Below, piece after piece: positions 1 through 9,056 of a stretch of 64,000 bases of DNA (the stretch's first letter is position 1; every line of letters begins with the position of its first letter). The position numbers and the translations under genes were made by a program. Origin of the DNA: Peribacillus muralis (GTDB lineage Bacteria; Bacillota; Bacilli; Bacillales; DSM-1321); assembly GCF_001439925.1 (NCBI RefSeq), contig NZ_LMBV01000004.1:337446-401445 (forward strand), read 5' to 3'. The notes under the pieces are model-generated. The model made no database searches. It had not been told where the DNA came from and saw nothing but the letters and a program-made list of their open reading frames with translations.

Positions 1-1
1 C

Positions 2-541
2 ATTTTAAAAAGTGATTTCACCGTGCCTTTCGTTTGCGGCTGCCGTGATTTAGGAGAAGCTGCCCGTCGGATTGGTGAAGGAGCATCAATGCTACGTACA
101 AAAGGAGAGCCAGGTACTGGAAATATCGTGGAAGCCGTGCGTCATATGAGAAAAGTCCAGTCCCAAATCCGCAAGGTGAGCATAATGAGTGATGACGAAT
201 TAATGACGGAAGCAAAAAATATAGGGGCACCGTTTGAAATTTTAAGAGAAATCAAACGGACAGGTAAATTGCCTGTAGTCAACTTTGCAGCCGGCGGAAT
301 CGCCACACCAGCAGATGCTGCATTGATGATGGAATTAGGAGCAGATGGCGTATTTGTAGGTTCTGGTATTTTTAAATCGGATAATCCAGAAAAATTCGCA
401 TCAGCAATCGTTCAAGCTACTACATATTTCACTGATTATGAGTTGATCGGCCGCTTGTCAAAAGAATTAGGCAGCGCAATGAAAGGGATTGACATTTCTA
501 AACTGGCTCCAGCAGAACGTATGCAGGAACGTGGTTGGTAA
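2..541 (+). CDS. pdxS: PLP synthase subunit PdxS, C-terminal part (5' end outside window)
   Basis: The reading frame is open from the window edge and ends at TAA 539-541, so the N-terminal part is missing. PdxS condenses ribose 5-phosphate, glyceraldehyde 3-phosphate and ammonia from PdxT into pyridoxal 5'-phosphate. Visible family hallmarks are [25 protein letters not shown] (its Lys is probably the second catalytic lysine) and the phosphate-binding stretch [20 protein letters not shown] followed by [11 protein letters not shown]. The C-terminus MQERGW is typical. pdxT starts 1 nt after the stop, so the two are co-transcribed. Identity is secure. Confidence 0.97.
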   Translation: MLKSDFTVPFVCGCRDLGEAARRIGEGASMLRTKGEPGTGNIVEAVRHMRKVQSQIRKVSIMSDDELMTEAKNIGAPFEILREIKRTGKLPVVNFAAGGIATPADAALMMELGADGVFVGSGIFKSDNPEKFASAIVQATTYFTDYELIGRLSKELGSAMKGIDISKLAPAERMQERGW

Positions 542-542
542 G

Positions 543-1142
543 ATGATAACGATCGGTGTTTTAGGATTACAGGGAGCAGTTGAAGAACATGTGAACCAAA
601 TCGATTCAGCCGGTGTGCAAGCAATTATCGTAAAAAAACCGTCACAGTTAAACGAGATTGATGGCTTGATCATACCTGGCGGGGAAAGCACGACGATGAG
701 AAAGCTTATGGATCGCTACGGCTTTATGGAGCCAATCAAAACTTTCTTCGAACAAAAGAAACCGATCTTCGGTACATGTGCGGGAATGGTATTGGCCGCC
801 AATAAGTTATCTGGTGATGAAAAGGCTTATCTTGAATTAATGGATATTTCCGTAAAAAGAAATGGGTTTGGACGTCAACGTGATAGTTTCGAGGCGGACC
901 TTTCAATCAAAGGAATGGAAGAAACATTCAAAGCCGTTTTCATCCGGGCGCCATATGCTGATGGAGTTGGGGTAGATGTGGAAATTTTGGCTGAATATGA
1001 CAATAAAGTAGTCGCTGCAAAACAGGAACATGTTCTAGTCAGTGCTTTTCATCCGGAATTAACGGGTGATGATCGTTTTATGAAGATTTTTATCGATATG
1101 GTAAAAGCATCCTTGAAAGAGGCGGATTTGAAAATTTGTTAA
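543..1142 (+). CDS. pdxT: PLP synthase glutaminase subunit PdxT
   Basis: Class-I glutamine amidotransferase that supplies ammonia to PdxS. The frame is open from 489, but that part lies inside pdxS; ATG 543 gives the standard start MITIGVLGLQG and a normal length of 199 aa. The nucleophile is in FGTCAGM (Cys79) and the His/Glu pair in AFHPELT (about His170/Glu172); PGGEST, around residues 45-50, is the usual substrate-binding loop. A strong terminator follows 30 nt downstream, so this is the last gene of the pdxST unit. Confidence 0.97.
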   Translation: MITIGVLGLQGAVEEHVNQIDSAGVQAIIVKKPSQLNEIDGLIIPGGESTTMRKLMDRYGFMEPIKTFFEQKKPIFGTCAGMVLAANKLSGDEKAYLELMDISVKRNGFGRQRDSFEADLSIKGMEETFKAVFIRAPYADGVGVDVEILAEYDNKVVAAKQEHVLVSAFHPELTGDDRFMKIFIDMVKASLKEADLKIC

Positions 1143-1170
1143 AGAGCAGCTGCCAATAAGCGAGTTCAGA

Positions 1171-1213
1171 ATATAGACAAACTCATTTTCATCGAGTTTG
1201 TCTATATTTTTTT
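1171..1213 (+). terminator. Rho-independent terminator after pdxST
   Basis: Perfect 14-bp stem, ATATAGACAAACTC 1171-1184 with GAGTTTGTCTATAT 1194-1207, followed by six T. Its GACAAACTC/GAGTTTGTC core recurs in hairpins at 12376, 26821 and 45011. Confidence 0.93.
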
Positions 1214-1771
1214 GAGTCTTTCAATATTCTAATTACTGCTTGCATGGCCATTGCCCTCATTTTAGGAGAGCTAGCAGCTTAAATTGGTGATTTCCACTGC
1301 AGGCGCTAGCTTATGAATTGGCAACACTAAGTTAGGCAATGATTAATAGGTCTAGTAAACTAACGAACACATACAAGATCCAGTTATTACGCGGAAGTGA
1401 ATATTGAAGCGCTCTTTGAGTATGAATTGCTGCCATAAGATAATGCGGAGGCAGAAAATCTTTAAAAATTAGTAAGACAGAGTTGTTGAAAAAGCGCCAT
1501 TGCGAATCGTGGAAGATGGGGTATGTGAGTCCAAAAGAAAACAAGCATTTACACCTTATGGGTCTAGTTTAATGTTGACATTTCAATTTTCGAGCGGCAG
1601 TCCCGCATGTTCCGTTACTTTCGTTTTCATTGCTAAAAATATGGTAAGTAACGACAGCAGCTGGAGCTTTGTTGTTGACTTGAATTTTTCAGACTATTAA
1701 GATAAGTTTGTGGCAAAAGGTGCATGAAGGGTAGGGCGAATTCGAAATTATAAGAATCGGAGGACATGTAC
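1214..1771. other. Gene-free interval with a repeat remnant
   Basis: No convincing gene. The only open frame of note (1500-1700) has no ribosome binding site and no recognisable protein character. TTTCCACTGCAGGCGCT at 1291-1307 is an exact 17-nt inverted match to the end of the GC-rich repeat at 27306-27322, so this looks like an eroded copy of that element. Confidence 0.5.
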
Positions 1772-2308
1772 ATGAAAGATATTGTTATATTATCAGGAAG
1801 TCCAGCGATCCCATCAAGGACGGACATTTCACTTAAACATATTCAAGTATTGGTAGAGAAAGAGGGGTTTAGCACAGCTTATTATTCAATAACGGATTTT
1901 TCAGCAGATGATTTATTCCAAGGCCGATATAATAGTGGAGAAATTTCAAAGCTAGCAGAAAACATTTCAAAAGCCAGGGGAATCATCATCGGATCACCTG
2001 TATATAAAGCCTCCTACACTGGAGTTTTGAAAGCATTGATAGATTTGCTGCCGGAAAATGCGTTTAAGGGAAAGCCGGTGCTGCCGATCATGATTGGTGG
2101 AAGTCACAGGCATTTATTAGCGATAGACTATGCGCTTAAACCATTGATATCCATATTAAAGGGCGAGCCATTACAGGGCATTTATTTCGTCGATAAGGAA
2201 ATAGACAAAACAGCTCCAGAAAACCCCATTCATGATTTGAACTTGATTGATCGCGTTCAGGGTCAGGTTCAAGAATTCGTAGAGGCCATTCAATTAAGGA
2301 ATGGGTGA
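1772..2308 (+). CDS. NAD(P)H-dependent FMN reductase (SsuE/flavodoxin-fold family)
   Basis: A 178-aa flavodoxin-like protein. The N-terminal motif LSGSPAIPSRT is the phosphate-binding loop of NADPH-dependent FMN reductases, and GIIIGSPVYKASYTGVLKALIDLLP is the flavin-binding segment typical of SsuE-type enzymes. These enzymes supply reduced FMN, commonly to sulfonate monooxygenases. ATG 1772 is preferred to ATG 1766 because GGAGG at 1759-1763 is 8 nt from the former and only 2 nt from the latter. It stands alone before the S-box-controlled sulfur operon, so a sulfur-scavenging role is plausible, but no ssuD partner is present. The exact substrate is not determinable. Confidence 0.85.
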   Translation: MKDIVILSGSPAIPSRTDISLKHIQVLVEKEGFSTAYYSITDFSADDLFQGRYNSGEISKLAENISKARGIIIGSPVYKASYTGVLKALIDLLPENAFKGKPVLPIMIGGSHRHLLAIDYALKPLISILKGEPLQGIYFVDKEIDKTAPENPIHDLNLIDRVQGQVQEFVEAIQLRNG

Positions 2309-2369
2309 CTTCAAGTAACTTTTTTTGCTACACTATTTCATTGGATTGTAAATGTTCATCTAAGCTGTT

Positions 2370-2427
2370 TGTGAAAATGGACCCGGGTTTTGGGGAATTT
2401 GTCCAAAAAATCGAGTCCATTTTCGCA
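2370..2427. repeat. Long inverted repeat between the FMN reductase and the S-box leader
   Basis: Arms TGTGAAAATGGAC (2370-2382) and GTCCATTTTCGCA (2415-2427) pair over 13 bp with one wobble and a 32-nt loop. There is no T-run, so it is not a canonical terminator. It is the only structure seen between 2309 and the sulfur-operon promoter at 2521. Confidence 0.5.
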
Positions 2428-2520
2428 GGTCAGTAACATAAAATCATAATACGAATATTATGTATAATACTGACAATTCACCCATAAAATTAATCCAAGT
2501 TACTTTATAAGAAAACTCCA

Positions 2521-2548
2521 TTGACAAGGATTAAATATATGTTAATAT
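2521..2548 (+). promoter_or_regulatory. Sigma-A promoter of the sulfur assimilation operon
   Basis: TTGACA (2521-2526), 16-bp spacer, TAATAT (2543-2548). The predicted start falls a few bases before the S-box aptamer, as expected for an S-box leader. Confidence 0.8.
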
Positions 2549-2562
2549 TTAAAATAATAAAA

Positions 2563-2715
2563 CTTATCCAGAGCGACGGAGGGAATTGGCCCTTTGAAGT
2601 CCAGCAACCTGCATGATGGATGCAAGGTGCTACATCCAACAAAATGGTTCACCATTTTGGAAGATAAGGTAAAGCATATTTACCTTGAAATCTTTCCAAA
2701 TTGGAAAGATTTTTC
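2563..2715 (+). promoter_or_regulatory. SAM-I riboswitch (S-box) with terminator
   Basis: The aptamer runs from CTTATC (2563) to GATAAG (2668), whose pairing forms the basal helix. The diagnostic block GAGGGAATTGGCCC followed by GAAGTCCAGCAACC is present. An intrinsic terminator follows: AATCTTTCCAA (2689-2699) with TTGGAAAGATT (2701-2711) and TTTTC. Known S-box behaviour is termination when S-adenosylmethionine is abundant, which fits cysteine/sulfate genes downstream. Confidence 0.95.
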
Positions 2716-2792
2716 ATTTTTCGAAAAATTATTAGCAAAAATAATATAAGAAAAGTAAATCATTCAAGGATTTTCTTAGGGGAGGAACAATT

Positions 2793-2936
2793 TTGGATAA
2801 AGAGAATCAGCTTGAAGAAATATATGAACGACTTCAAGAAATGCTTCATTCAATGAAATATGGATCGATAACACTCATTATTCAAGATGGTAAAATAATC
2901 CAAATGGAAAGAAATGAAAAACTGAGAATTAAATAA
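2793..2936 (+). CDS. yezD: YezD-like small protein (DUF2292)
   Basis: A 47-aa protein beginning MDKENQLEEIYERLQEML and containing GSITLIIQDGKIIQMER, which resembles the YezD/DUF2292 family of short proteins often encoded next to sulfate-assimilation genes. It starts with TTG 2793, preceded by AGGGGAGGA (about 2778-2786). It is the first gene after the S-box terminator. Biochemical function is unknown for the family; context suggests a link to sulfur uptake or its control. It is too short for common ORF cut-offs. Confidence 0.75.
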   Translation: MDKENQLEEIYERLQEMLHSMKYGSITLIIQDGKIIQMERNEKLRIK

Positions 2937-2942
2937 AATTCC

Positions 2943-3015
2943 TGCTGACTAGAAAAACTAGAGGCGTGTTTAACTAATATAAAAGAGAGTATTGGTTAAA
3001 TTCGTCTCTTTTTCC
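2943..3015 (+). terminator. Structured hairpin pair between yezD and cysH
   Basis: A small CTAG-AAAAA-CTAG stem-loop (2949-2961) is followed by a long imperfect hairpin whose arms are about 2961-2980 and 2990-3010, ending in CTCTTTTT. It reads as an attenuator or partial terminator between yezD and cysH. A diverged copy with compensating base changes lies at 9742-9806 at the end of the siroheme genes. Confidence 0.6.
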
Positions 3016-3110
3016 TAACAATCAAGGAATCTTTTTAAAATTACTGTGGGTGACGAACCCGTTACGCTAGCCAGGGGAACGCAAGCAAGTTTTTAGAGGG
3101 GGCTTTAAAG

Positions 3111-3824
3111 TTGGCTGCATTAATAAACTATGACAATTTCAACACGGAAGGTTTACCGGTTTTTCCTGAAGATAGCGAGACAAAAGGTGCTTTAGAAGTT
3201 CTTCAATGGGCAAATGAACAATATGGAAACAAACTCATTTATGCATGCAGCTTTGGAATAGAAGGTGTCGTGCTTACGGATTTACTGGCTAAGGTCAATC
3301 CTTCCGCCAAGATCGTTTTCCTCGATACCGATGTTCATTTTGAAGAAACGTACCAATTGATCGACCAGGTGCAAAAACGCTATCCAAAACTATCGATAGA
3401 AATGAAGAAACCCGCTTTGACGCTTGAAGAACAAGCGGCGGAATATGGGGATGAATTATGGCGAAGTGATTCCAATAAGTGTTGTAATATTCGGAAAATA
3501 ATCCCGCTTACAGAGGTGCTTTCAACGGCAACTGCATGGCTTTCTGGACTTAGGAGGGAACAATCAGAAACAAGAGCAAAAACCGAGTATATCAATAAGG
3601 ATAATAAGTTCAAGTCCATTAAAATATGTCCACTCATTCATTGGACTTGGAAAGATGTGTGGCGTTTTGCCCACAAAAATGGACTTCCATATAATATCCT
3701 TCATGATAATGGATATCCAAGCATTGGCTGTAAAACGTGTACGTCACCTGCCATCAATGCTGATGACTTACGCTCAGGTCGGTGGCAAGGCACTAAAACA
3801 GAATGTGGATTGCATTTATCTTAG
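3111..3824 (+). CDS. cysH: PAPS/APS reductase (thioredoxin-dependent)
   Basis: Reduces phosphoadenylyl- or adenylyl-sulfate to sulfite. The 237-aa product shows the PP-loop-like start YACSFGIEGVVLTDL, the CC motif in SNKCCNIRKIIPL, and the C-terminal pair GCKTCTSP with final ECGLHLS. These four cysteines are the [4Fe-4S] ligands of APS-type enzymes, and the last cysteine of ECGLH is the catalytic thiol. Start is TTG 3111 with AGAGGGGG about 10 nt upstream. It is under the S-box at 2563, and sat follows 33 nt downstream. Use of APS rather than PAPS is inferred from the cysteine pattern. Confidence 0.95.
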   Translation: MAALINYDNFNTEGLPVFPEDSETKGALEVLQWANEQYGNKLIYACSFGIEGVVLTDLLAKVNPSAKIVFLDTDVHFEETYQLIDQVQKRYPKLSIEMKKPALTLEEQAAEYGDELWRSDSNKCCNIRKIIPLTEVLSTATAWLSGLRREQSETRAKTEYINKDNKFKSIKICPLIHWTWKDVWRFAHKNGLPYNILHDNGYPSIGCKTCTSPAINADDLRSGRWQGTKTECGLHLS

Positions 3825-3857
3825 TTAAATAGAATTAAACCATAGGGGGAAATGAGC

Positions 3858-5012
3858 ATGACAATCAGTTTACCGCACGGAGGAACATTAATCGATCTTT
3901 GGGAACCAACATATGATTTTAGTAAAATAACAAAAACAGTCGAAATTGATGAAATTGCATTAAGTGATCTTGAGCTGATAGGCACGGGTGCGTACAGTCC
4001 GATTAAAGGTTTTTTTACAAAAAGTGATTATGAGTCAGTTGTCAAGGAAATGAGGCTTAACAGCGGTCATGTATGGAGCATTCCGATTACGCTGCCGCTA
4101 ACCGAGGAGTCGGCAAAAACAATCACGATCGGAGAAGAAGTAAAGTTGAATCATGAAGGTGAAACGTTTGGAATTCTCCTTGTTTCCGACATTTACACTC
4201 CTGATAAACAATTGGAGGCGACATTAGTATACCAAACGGATGATGAGAAGCATCCGGGTGTGAAAAACTTATTAAACCGCGGAAATGTATATGTTGGGGG
4301 AGAAATAAAATTAGTTAAGAGAATCGAGCGTCCGTTATTTCAAAATCACTATTTGGACCCAGCTGAGACAAGGAAAGCTTTTGCAGAAAAAGGCTGGGAA
4401 ACGGTTGTCGGCTTCCAAACGAGGAACCCTGTTCACCGTGCACATGAATACATTCAAAAGACAGCATTGGAGATTGTCGACGGCTTGTTCTTGAATCCTC
4501 TAGTAGGTGCCACTAAATCGGATGACATTCCAGCAGATGTACGAATGGAGAGCTATAAAGTGCTGCTTGAGAAATATTACCCGAAGGATCGCGTTTCTCT
4601 AGCCGTTTTTCCAGCTGCCATGCGTTATGCAGGACCGAGGGAAGCCATTTTCCATGCGATGGTCCGAAAAAATTATGGGTGCACCCATTTTATTGTCGGG
4701 CGTGATCATGCTGGTGTCGGCGATTATTATGGCACATATGATGCTCAAAAAATCTTTGCCAATTTTAACGCTGATGAATTAGGAATTACGCTATTATTCT
4801 TTGAACATAGTTTTTATTGTAAAGCATGTGGCAACATGGCTTCCGCTAAAACTTGTCCGCATGGCAAGGAAGACCATGTCATTCTCTCCGGAACGAAGGT
4901 AAGGGAGATGTTACGTAATGGTGAAATCCCTCCAGCTACATTCAGCCGTAAAGAAGTTATCGAGGTATTGATTCGTGGTCTAAAAAATAATGAAGTCGAA
5001 GTAATGCAATAA
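3858..5012 (+). CDS. sat: Sulfate adenylyltransferase (ATP sulfurylase)
   Basis: Activates sulfate with ATP to APS. A 384-aa homo-oligomeric bacterial type with the [14 protein letters not shown] catalytic motif (QxRN and HxxH), [12 protein letters not shown], and the zinc-binding segment [21 protein letters not shown] 3858 is preferred to ATG 3852 because AGGGGGA (3844-3850) is 7 nt from it. It sits between cysH and cysC in a tight operon. Confidence 0.97.
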   Translation: MTISLPHGGTLIDLWEPTYDFSKITKTVEIDEIALSDLELIGTGAYSPIKGFFTKSDYESVVKEMRLNSGHVWSIPITLPLTEESAKTITIGEEVKLNHEGETFGILLVSDIYTPDKQLEATLVYQTDDEKHPGVKNLLNRGNVYVGGEIKLVKRIERPLFQNHYLDPAETRKAFAEKGWETVVGFQTRNPVHRAHEYIQKTALEIVDGLFLNPLVGATKSDDIPADVRMESYKVLLEKYYPKDRVSLAVFPAAMRYAGPREAIFHAMVRKNYGCTHFIVGRDHAGVGDYYGTYDAQKIFANFNADELGITLLFFEHSFYCKACGNMASAKTCPHGKEDHVILSGTKVREMLRNGEIPPATFSRKEVIEVLIRGLKNNEVEVMQ

Positions 5013-5025
5013 GAGGGGGATCATA

Positions 5026-5625
5026 ATGAATAAAAATACTAATGTAACTTGGCATGATTCGTCATTGACGAAGGAGCTTCGCCGAAAGCAGAACGGACAT
5101 GAAAGTACAGTTCTATGGTTTACAGGACTTTCAGGTTCCGGAAAATCAACAATTGCGAACGCAGTCGCAAAAGAGTTATATAACCGCAGTATTCGAAGTT
5201 ATGTTTTGGATGGCGATAATATCCGTCATGGTTTAAATAAAGATTTAGGTTTTTCCGAAGCCGACCGAACCGAGAATATTAGGCGGATCGGTGAGGTTTC
5301 CAAGCTATTTGTGGATAGTGGCCAGTTCGTATTGACCGCCTTTATTTCCCCTTTCCGGGCTGATCGCCAGATTGTACGTGATTTGCTTGAAGAAGGGGAG
5401 TTCATAGAAGTTTACATAAAGTGCCCAATCGAAGAGTGTGAAGTGCGTGATCCAAAAGGTCTTTACGACAAGGCGCGAAAAGGGATCATAAAGGATTTTA
5501 CTGGAATCGATTCGCCATACGAAGAACCTGAACAACCGGAGCTCATTTTAGAATCGAGCCTTTACAGTGTTGAAGAGTGCGTTGAGCAGGTAATCAGCTT
5601 TTTGACAGCCAAGAAAGCGATTTAA
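5026..5625 (+). CDS. cysC: Adenylylsulfate (APS) kinase
   Basis: Phosphorylates APS to PAPS. The 199-aa protein has the Walker A loop [11 protein letters not shown] at about residues 32-43, the [15 protein letters not shown] segment, the lid motif [13 protein letters not shown] and [11 protein letters not shown], all typical of CysC. It begins 13 nt after the sat stop with AGAGGGGG in front of ATG 5026. Confidence 0.97.
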   Translation: MNKNTNVTWHDSSLTKELRRKQNGHESTVLWFTGLSGSGKSTIANAVAKELYNRSIRSYVLDGDNIRHGLNKDLGFSEADRTENIRRIGEVSKLFVDSGQFVLTAFISPFRADRQIVRDLLEEGEFIEVYIKCPIEECEVRDPKGLYDKARKGIIKDFTGIDSPYEEPEQPELILESSLYSVEECVEQVISFLTAKKAI

Positions 5626-5641
5626 TCAAGGAGGAAATGTA

Positions 5642-7267
5642 ATGGTTTATGAGAAGTTTTGGTCGGAAAATCCACTAATCGCCAAAAATAAAACGGAAAT
5701 CTGGAAATTGGAAAAAGACGGACTGAAGATATTCGAAGATATTCCACATTACGCTGCAAATGGCTTTGATTCCATTCCTAAAGAGAATTGGGATATGTTC
5801 AAGTGGGCAGGCCTTTACCTGCAACGTCCAAAAGAAGCAGGGTATTGGATGATGCGTGTCGTTATACCTGGAGGAATCCTTACATATGATCAACAAATCG
5901 CACTCGCTAACATCGCAAAAGATTACGGTAGGGATGTTTATGACATCACAACCCGTCAAGCCGTTCAATTTCACTGGCTGACCATTGAACAAGTCCCTGA
6001 TATCTTAAACCGTTTAGAACAGGTTGGAATAACTACGGCTGGAGCTTGTGGCGATATCACACGTAATATCATCGGGAATGCCTTAGCTGGCATCGATCCT
6101 GACGAACTTTTTGATACACGTGATGTCCTTAATGATGTATTTGAGTACTTCCGCCTTAACGAAGACTATTCAAACCTTCCAAGGAAATATAAAATGTCCA
6201 TTAGTGCTAATATTCACAATGCTTCAAATGCTGAAATCAACTGCGTATCTTTCAATCCTGCTACAAAGGAAATAGATGGAGTAACGGAAGTTGGTTTTCA
6301 TGTAAAGGTAGGAGGTGGACTGTCCTCCGTTCCGATGCTGGCAGAAGAACTTGATGTATTCATTTTACCTGAAAAAACAGTTGAAGTAGCAGCGGCAATC
6401 ACGACAATATTCCGTGACTTTGGCTACCGTGAAAAGCGTCATCGCTCTCGATTGAAATTCCTTGTCGCTGACTGGGGTCCTGAACAATTCAAGGAAAAAT
6501 TGCTGGAATACATGGGTCCGCTTCCTGAAAAGGGACAAGCTGCAGTGAAGGGATGGAATGCTGGTTATTTTTACGGCATCCATAAACAAAAGCAGGAGGG
6601 ACTCAACTATGTTGGAATCAATATTCCAGTCGGCCGTTTAACTCCGGATGAAGTGATGGAGTTTGCCGAACTTGCCAGAAAATATGGAAATGGTGAAATC
6701 CGTAACTGTAATTCGCAAAATCTAATCCTACCAAATGTGCCTGATGCTAAACTTGATGAAATAAAACAAGAACCCATTTTTGAGAGATTTCCGTACCAAC
6801 CAAAGAAATTCATCGGTTATTCCGTTTCTTGTACAGGCATTGAGTATTGTAACCTGGCACTCGTCGAAACAAAAAAACGGATGAGGACCATTTCGGAAAA
6901 ATTGGACAAGGAAATTGATCTTGATGTCCCAGTAAGGATGCATATGGTAGGTTGCCCTAATAATTGTGGTCAAAGAGCAATTGCCGAAATTGGGCTGCAA
7001 GGCATTAAAATGAAAAACCAACAAAAACAAATGGTGGAAGCTTTTGAAATATACGTCGGTGGAACACTGAATGAGGGCGGGAAGTTCAATGAAAAGCTTA
7101 AAGGGAAAGTGGAGGCTGAACAGCTCTATCAAGTTCTGAAAGAGCTTATCCTATTTTTCAAAGAAACCAAGCTTCTCTCCGAAACCTTCCTTGATTTTGT
7201 AGATAGGGTAGGAAAAAGTGAGGTACAAAGGAAACTTGATGATATATTAACAGAAGTTGCCGTTTAA
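5642..7267 (+). CDS. Siroheme/4Fe-4S assimilatory sulfite reductase (ferredoxin-type; nitrite reductase-like)
   Basis: Six-electron reductase of 541 aa. Domain order is the classic duplicated one: a ferritin-like half-domain near residues 60-130, a catalytic module around residues 150-300, a second half-domain at about 320-390, and the cluster/siroheme ligands CTGIEYC and GCPNNCG (C-x5-C ... C-x3-C) near residues 400-445. The family includes both sulfite and nitrite reductases. Placement between cysC and the siroheme genes under an S-box argues for sulfite. The NADPH flavoprotein type (cysJI) is absent here, so the electron donor is presumably a ferredoxin. AAGGAGGAAATG supplies the ribosome binding site. 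Confidence 0.88.
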   Translation: MVYEKFWSENPLIAKNKTEIWKLEKDGLKIFEDIPHYAANGFDSIPKENWDMFKWAGLYLQRPKEAGYWMMRVVIPGGILTYDQQIALANIAKDYGRDVYDITTRQAVQFHWLTIEQVPDILNRLEQVGITTAGACGDITRNIIGNALAGIDPDELFDTRDVLNDVFEYFRLNEDYSNLPRKYKMSISANIHNASNAEINCVSFNPATKEIDGVTEVGFHVKVGGGLSSVPMLAEELDVFILPEKTVEVAAAITTIFRDFGYREKRHRSRLKFLVADWGPEQFKEKLLEYMGPLPEKGQAAVKGWNAGYFYGIHKQKQEGLNYVGINIPVGRLTPDEVMEFAELARKYGNGEIRNCNSQNLILPNVPDAKLDEIKQEPIFERFPYQPKKFIGYSVSCTGIEYCNLALVETKKRMRTISEKLDKEIDLDVPVRMHMVGCPNNCGQRAIAEIGLQGIKMKNQQKQMVEAFEIYVGGTLNEGGKFNEKLKGKVEAEQLYQVLKELILFFKETKLLSETFLDFVDRVGKSEVQRKLDDILTEVAV

Positions 7268-7277
7268 TAGGGGATGC

Positions 7278-7502
7278 ATGAAATCTATGAATTTATACCG
7301 TTTTGAAGTCACGATCAAGCAAGAACCAATCCATGTTGTCATTGTCGCCGAATCGGATGAACAGGCGTTTCAGCTTGTTGATATCGAACTGGAAAAGCAT
7401 TATTTGAAGATGCCTGAAGTGGATGATATCTCTTTATATGAAAAAAGGAAAATTAAAAATGGAGCAGGTTTCGTGTTAACGGATTTTGAAACCATTCTCT
7501 AA
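7278..7502 (+). CDS. DUF3906-like small protein
   Basis: A 74-aa protein beginning MKSMNLYRFEVTIKQEPIHV, with alternating hydrophobic beta-strand character and a conserved-looking centre VDIELEKHYLKMPEVDDISLYEKRKI. It resembles the DUF3906 family found beside siroheme/sulfite reductase genes in Bacillus; function unknown. Start ATG 7278 is chosen because AGGGGA lies just upstream (7269-7274); ATG 7287 is an alternative. It starts 10 nt after the reductase stop, so it is translationally part of the operon. Confidence 0.65.
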   Translation: MKSMNLYRFEVTIKQEPIHVVIVAESDEQAFQLVDIELEKHYLKMPEVDDISLYEKRKIKNGAGFVLTDFETIL

Positions 7503-7521
7503 GGGAGGGCAGGTTGCAAAT

Positions 7522-8298
7522 ATGGGAAAAGTCTATCTAGTAGGAGCCGGTCCTGGAGATCCAGATTTAATTACAGTTAAAGGATTAAAATGCATTCAAG
7601 AAGCTGATGTCATTTTATATGATCGACTTGTCAATAAAGAGCTATTGAATTATGCAAAACCTGGTGTGGAATTGATCAACGCAGGTAAACTGCCGGATTA
7701 TCATTTGTTGCAGCAAGAGACAATCAATCGATTTCTAGTTAAATTTGCAAAAAAAGGAAAAGTTGTAACCCGTTTGAAAGGCGGAGATCCATTTGTGTTT
7801 GGTAGAGGTGGAGAGGAAGCGGAAGCTCTTGCCAAAAGTGGGGTCAGTTTTGAGATTGTACCAGGAATAACCGCTGGAATCGCTGCTACAGCTTATGCGG
7901 GAATTCCCGTTACCCATAGAGATCATGCTTCATCTTTTGCGATCGTTACCGGTCATCGAAAAAAGGATGAAGAGGATGATATCAAGTGGGAGTCGTTAGC
8001 AAAAGGAATCGATACATTAGCCATTTATATGGGAGTTAAAAACCTGCCATATATTCAAGGGAAGCTTTTAGAGCATGGGAAAAATCCAGAGACTCCGGTA
8101 GCCCTTATTCATTGGGGAACGTTAAAAACTCAAAAAACGGCTGTCAGTACACTGGCTAATGTAATTGAAACAGCACATAACGAACAGATTTCCAACCCGT
8201 GCATGATAGTGGTGGGCGATGTGGTCAATTTACGCGAAAAAATCAAGTGGTTTGAAGCAAAACAAACCGATGACTTGTTGGCAAATGAGGCCTATTAA
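7522..8298 (+). CDS. sumT: Uroporphyrinogen-III C-methyltransferase
   Basis: SAM-dependent bis-methylation of uroporphyrinogen III to precorrin-2, the first step of siroheme synthesis. The 258-aa product has VYLVGAGPGDPDLITVKGL at the N-terminus, the P-loop-like GGDPFVFGRGGEEAEAL, and EIVPGITAGIAATAYAGIPVTHRD, all SUMT signatures. The frame is open from 7486 but family alignment and the GGGAGGG/CAGG signals upstream favour ATG 7522. Its stop overlaps the next start (TAATG at 8296-8300), indicating coupling to sirB. Confidence 0.95.
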   Translation: MGKVYLVGAGPGDPDLITVKGLKCIQEADVILYDRLVNKELLNYAKPGVELINAGKLPDYHLLQQETINRFLVKFAKKGKVVTRLKGGDPFVFGRGGEEAEALAKSGVSFEIVPGITAGIAATAYAGIPVTHRDHASSFAIVTGHRKKDEEDDIKWESLAKGIDTLAIYMGVKNLPYIQGKLLEHGKNPETPVALIHWGTLKTQKTAVSTLANVIETAHNEQISNPCMIVVGDVVNLREKIKWFEAKQTDDLLANEAY

Positions 8299-9056
8299 TG
8301 GAAGCGATTCTATACATATGCCATGGTAGCCGCCTTAAAGAAGCTTCAGCCCAAGCCATTGAGTTTATAAATGTTTGTATGAAGGCACAGCCAAATAAGA
8401 TTCAGGAGTATTGCTTTTTAGAATTGGAAGCACCTACGATTGAAGACGCATACGAACAATGTGTACAACAAGGTGCGACAAGAATCATCGCCATTCCAGT
8501 ACTATTGCTAACAGCTGTACATGCTAAACATGATATTCCAGCCATTTTGACCAAAATGAAAAAACGGTACCCAAATGTTGACTTGAATTACGGAAGGCCT
8601 ATCGGTGTCAGTGATAAAATGGTTGACATTTTAGTGGAACGGTTGGAGGAAACTAATGTAAGGGTTATGGAGAATTCATTGGTGTTATTGGTTGGTAGGG
8701 GCAGCAGTGATCCTGATGTCAAACGGGATTTAGGCCAATTAGCTGACTTACTTCGGAACAGGTTACCAAACAGCCAGGTGAAAGAATGTTATCTGACGGC
8801 AGCATCACCAAGTTTTACCGAAGCATTGGAAATGGCTGAAGTCTCTCAATCAAACCAAGTTTTTATCATTCCTTACCTATTGTTTACCGGCCTCTTAATG
8901 AAGTCCATCCAAAACAGTATAAATAACGTTGAAAATAAGCGGAAGAATAAATTCATTCTTTGCCGATATCTAGGTTATCATCCAAAGATTGGACAAGCAA
9001 TATCAGAAAGAATTCAAGAAGTGGGGGAGGGAGCTTATGTATCCAATTACGCTTAA
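8298..9056 (+). CDS. sirB: Sirohydrochlorin ferrochelatase (CbiX/SirB family)
   Basis: Inserts iron into sirohydrochlorin to make siroheme. The 252-aa protein is the two-domain CbiX form. The N-terminal domain opens ILYICHGSRLKEAS with the metal-ligand His of CHGSR, continues with LELEAPTIEDA and IPVLLLTAVHAKHDIP (second His), and the C-terminal domain repeats the fold as LLVGRGSSDPD without those histidines. Overlaps sumT by 1 nt and sirC by 20 nt. Confidence 0.93.
   Translation: MEAILYICHGSRLKEASAQAIEFINVCMKAQPNKIQEYCFLELEAPTIEDAYEQCVQQGATRIIAIPVLLLTAVHAKHDIPAILTKMKKRYPNVDLNYGRPIGVSDKMVDILVERLEETNVRVMENSLVLLVGRGSSDPDVKRDLGQLADLLRNRLPNSQVKECYLTAASPSFTEALEMAEVSQSNQVFIIPYLLFTGLLMKSIQNSINNVENKRKNKFILCRYLGYHPKIGQAISERIQEVGEGAYVSNYA

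Noticed and set aside
1500-1700. 66-codon frame
   Set aside because: No ribosome binding site and no protein-like pattern; lies in an interval with repeat debris.
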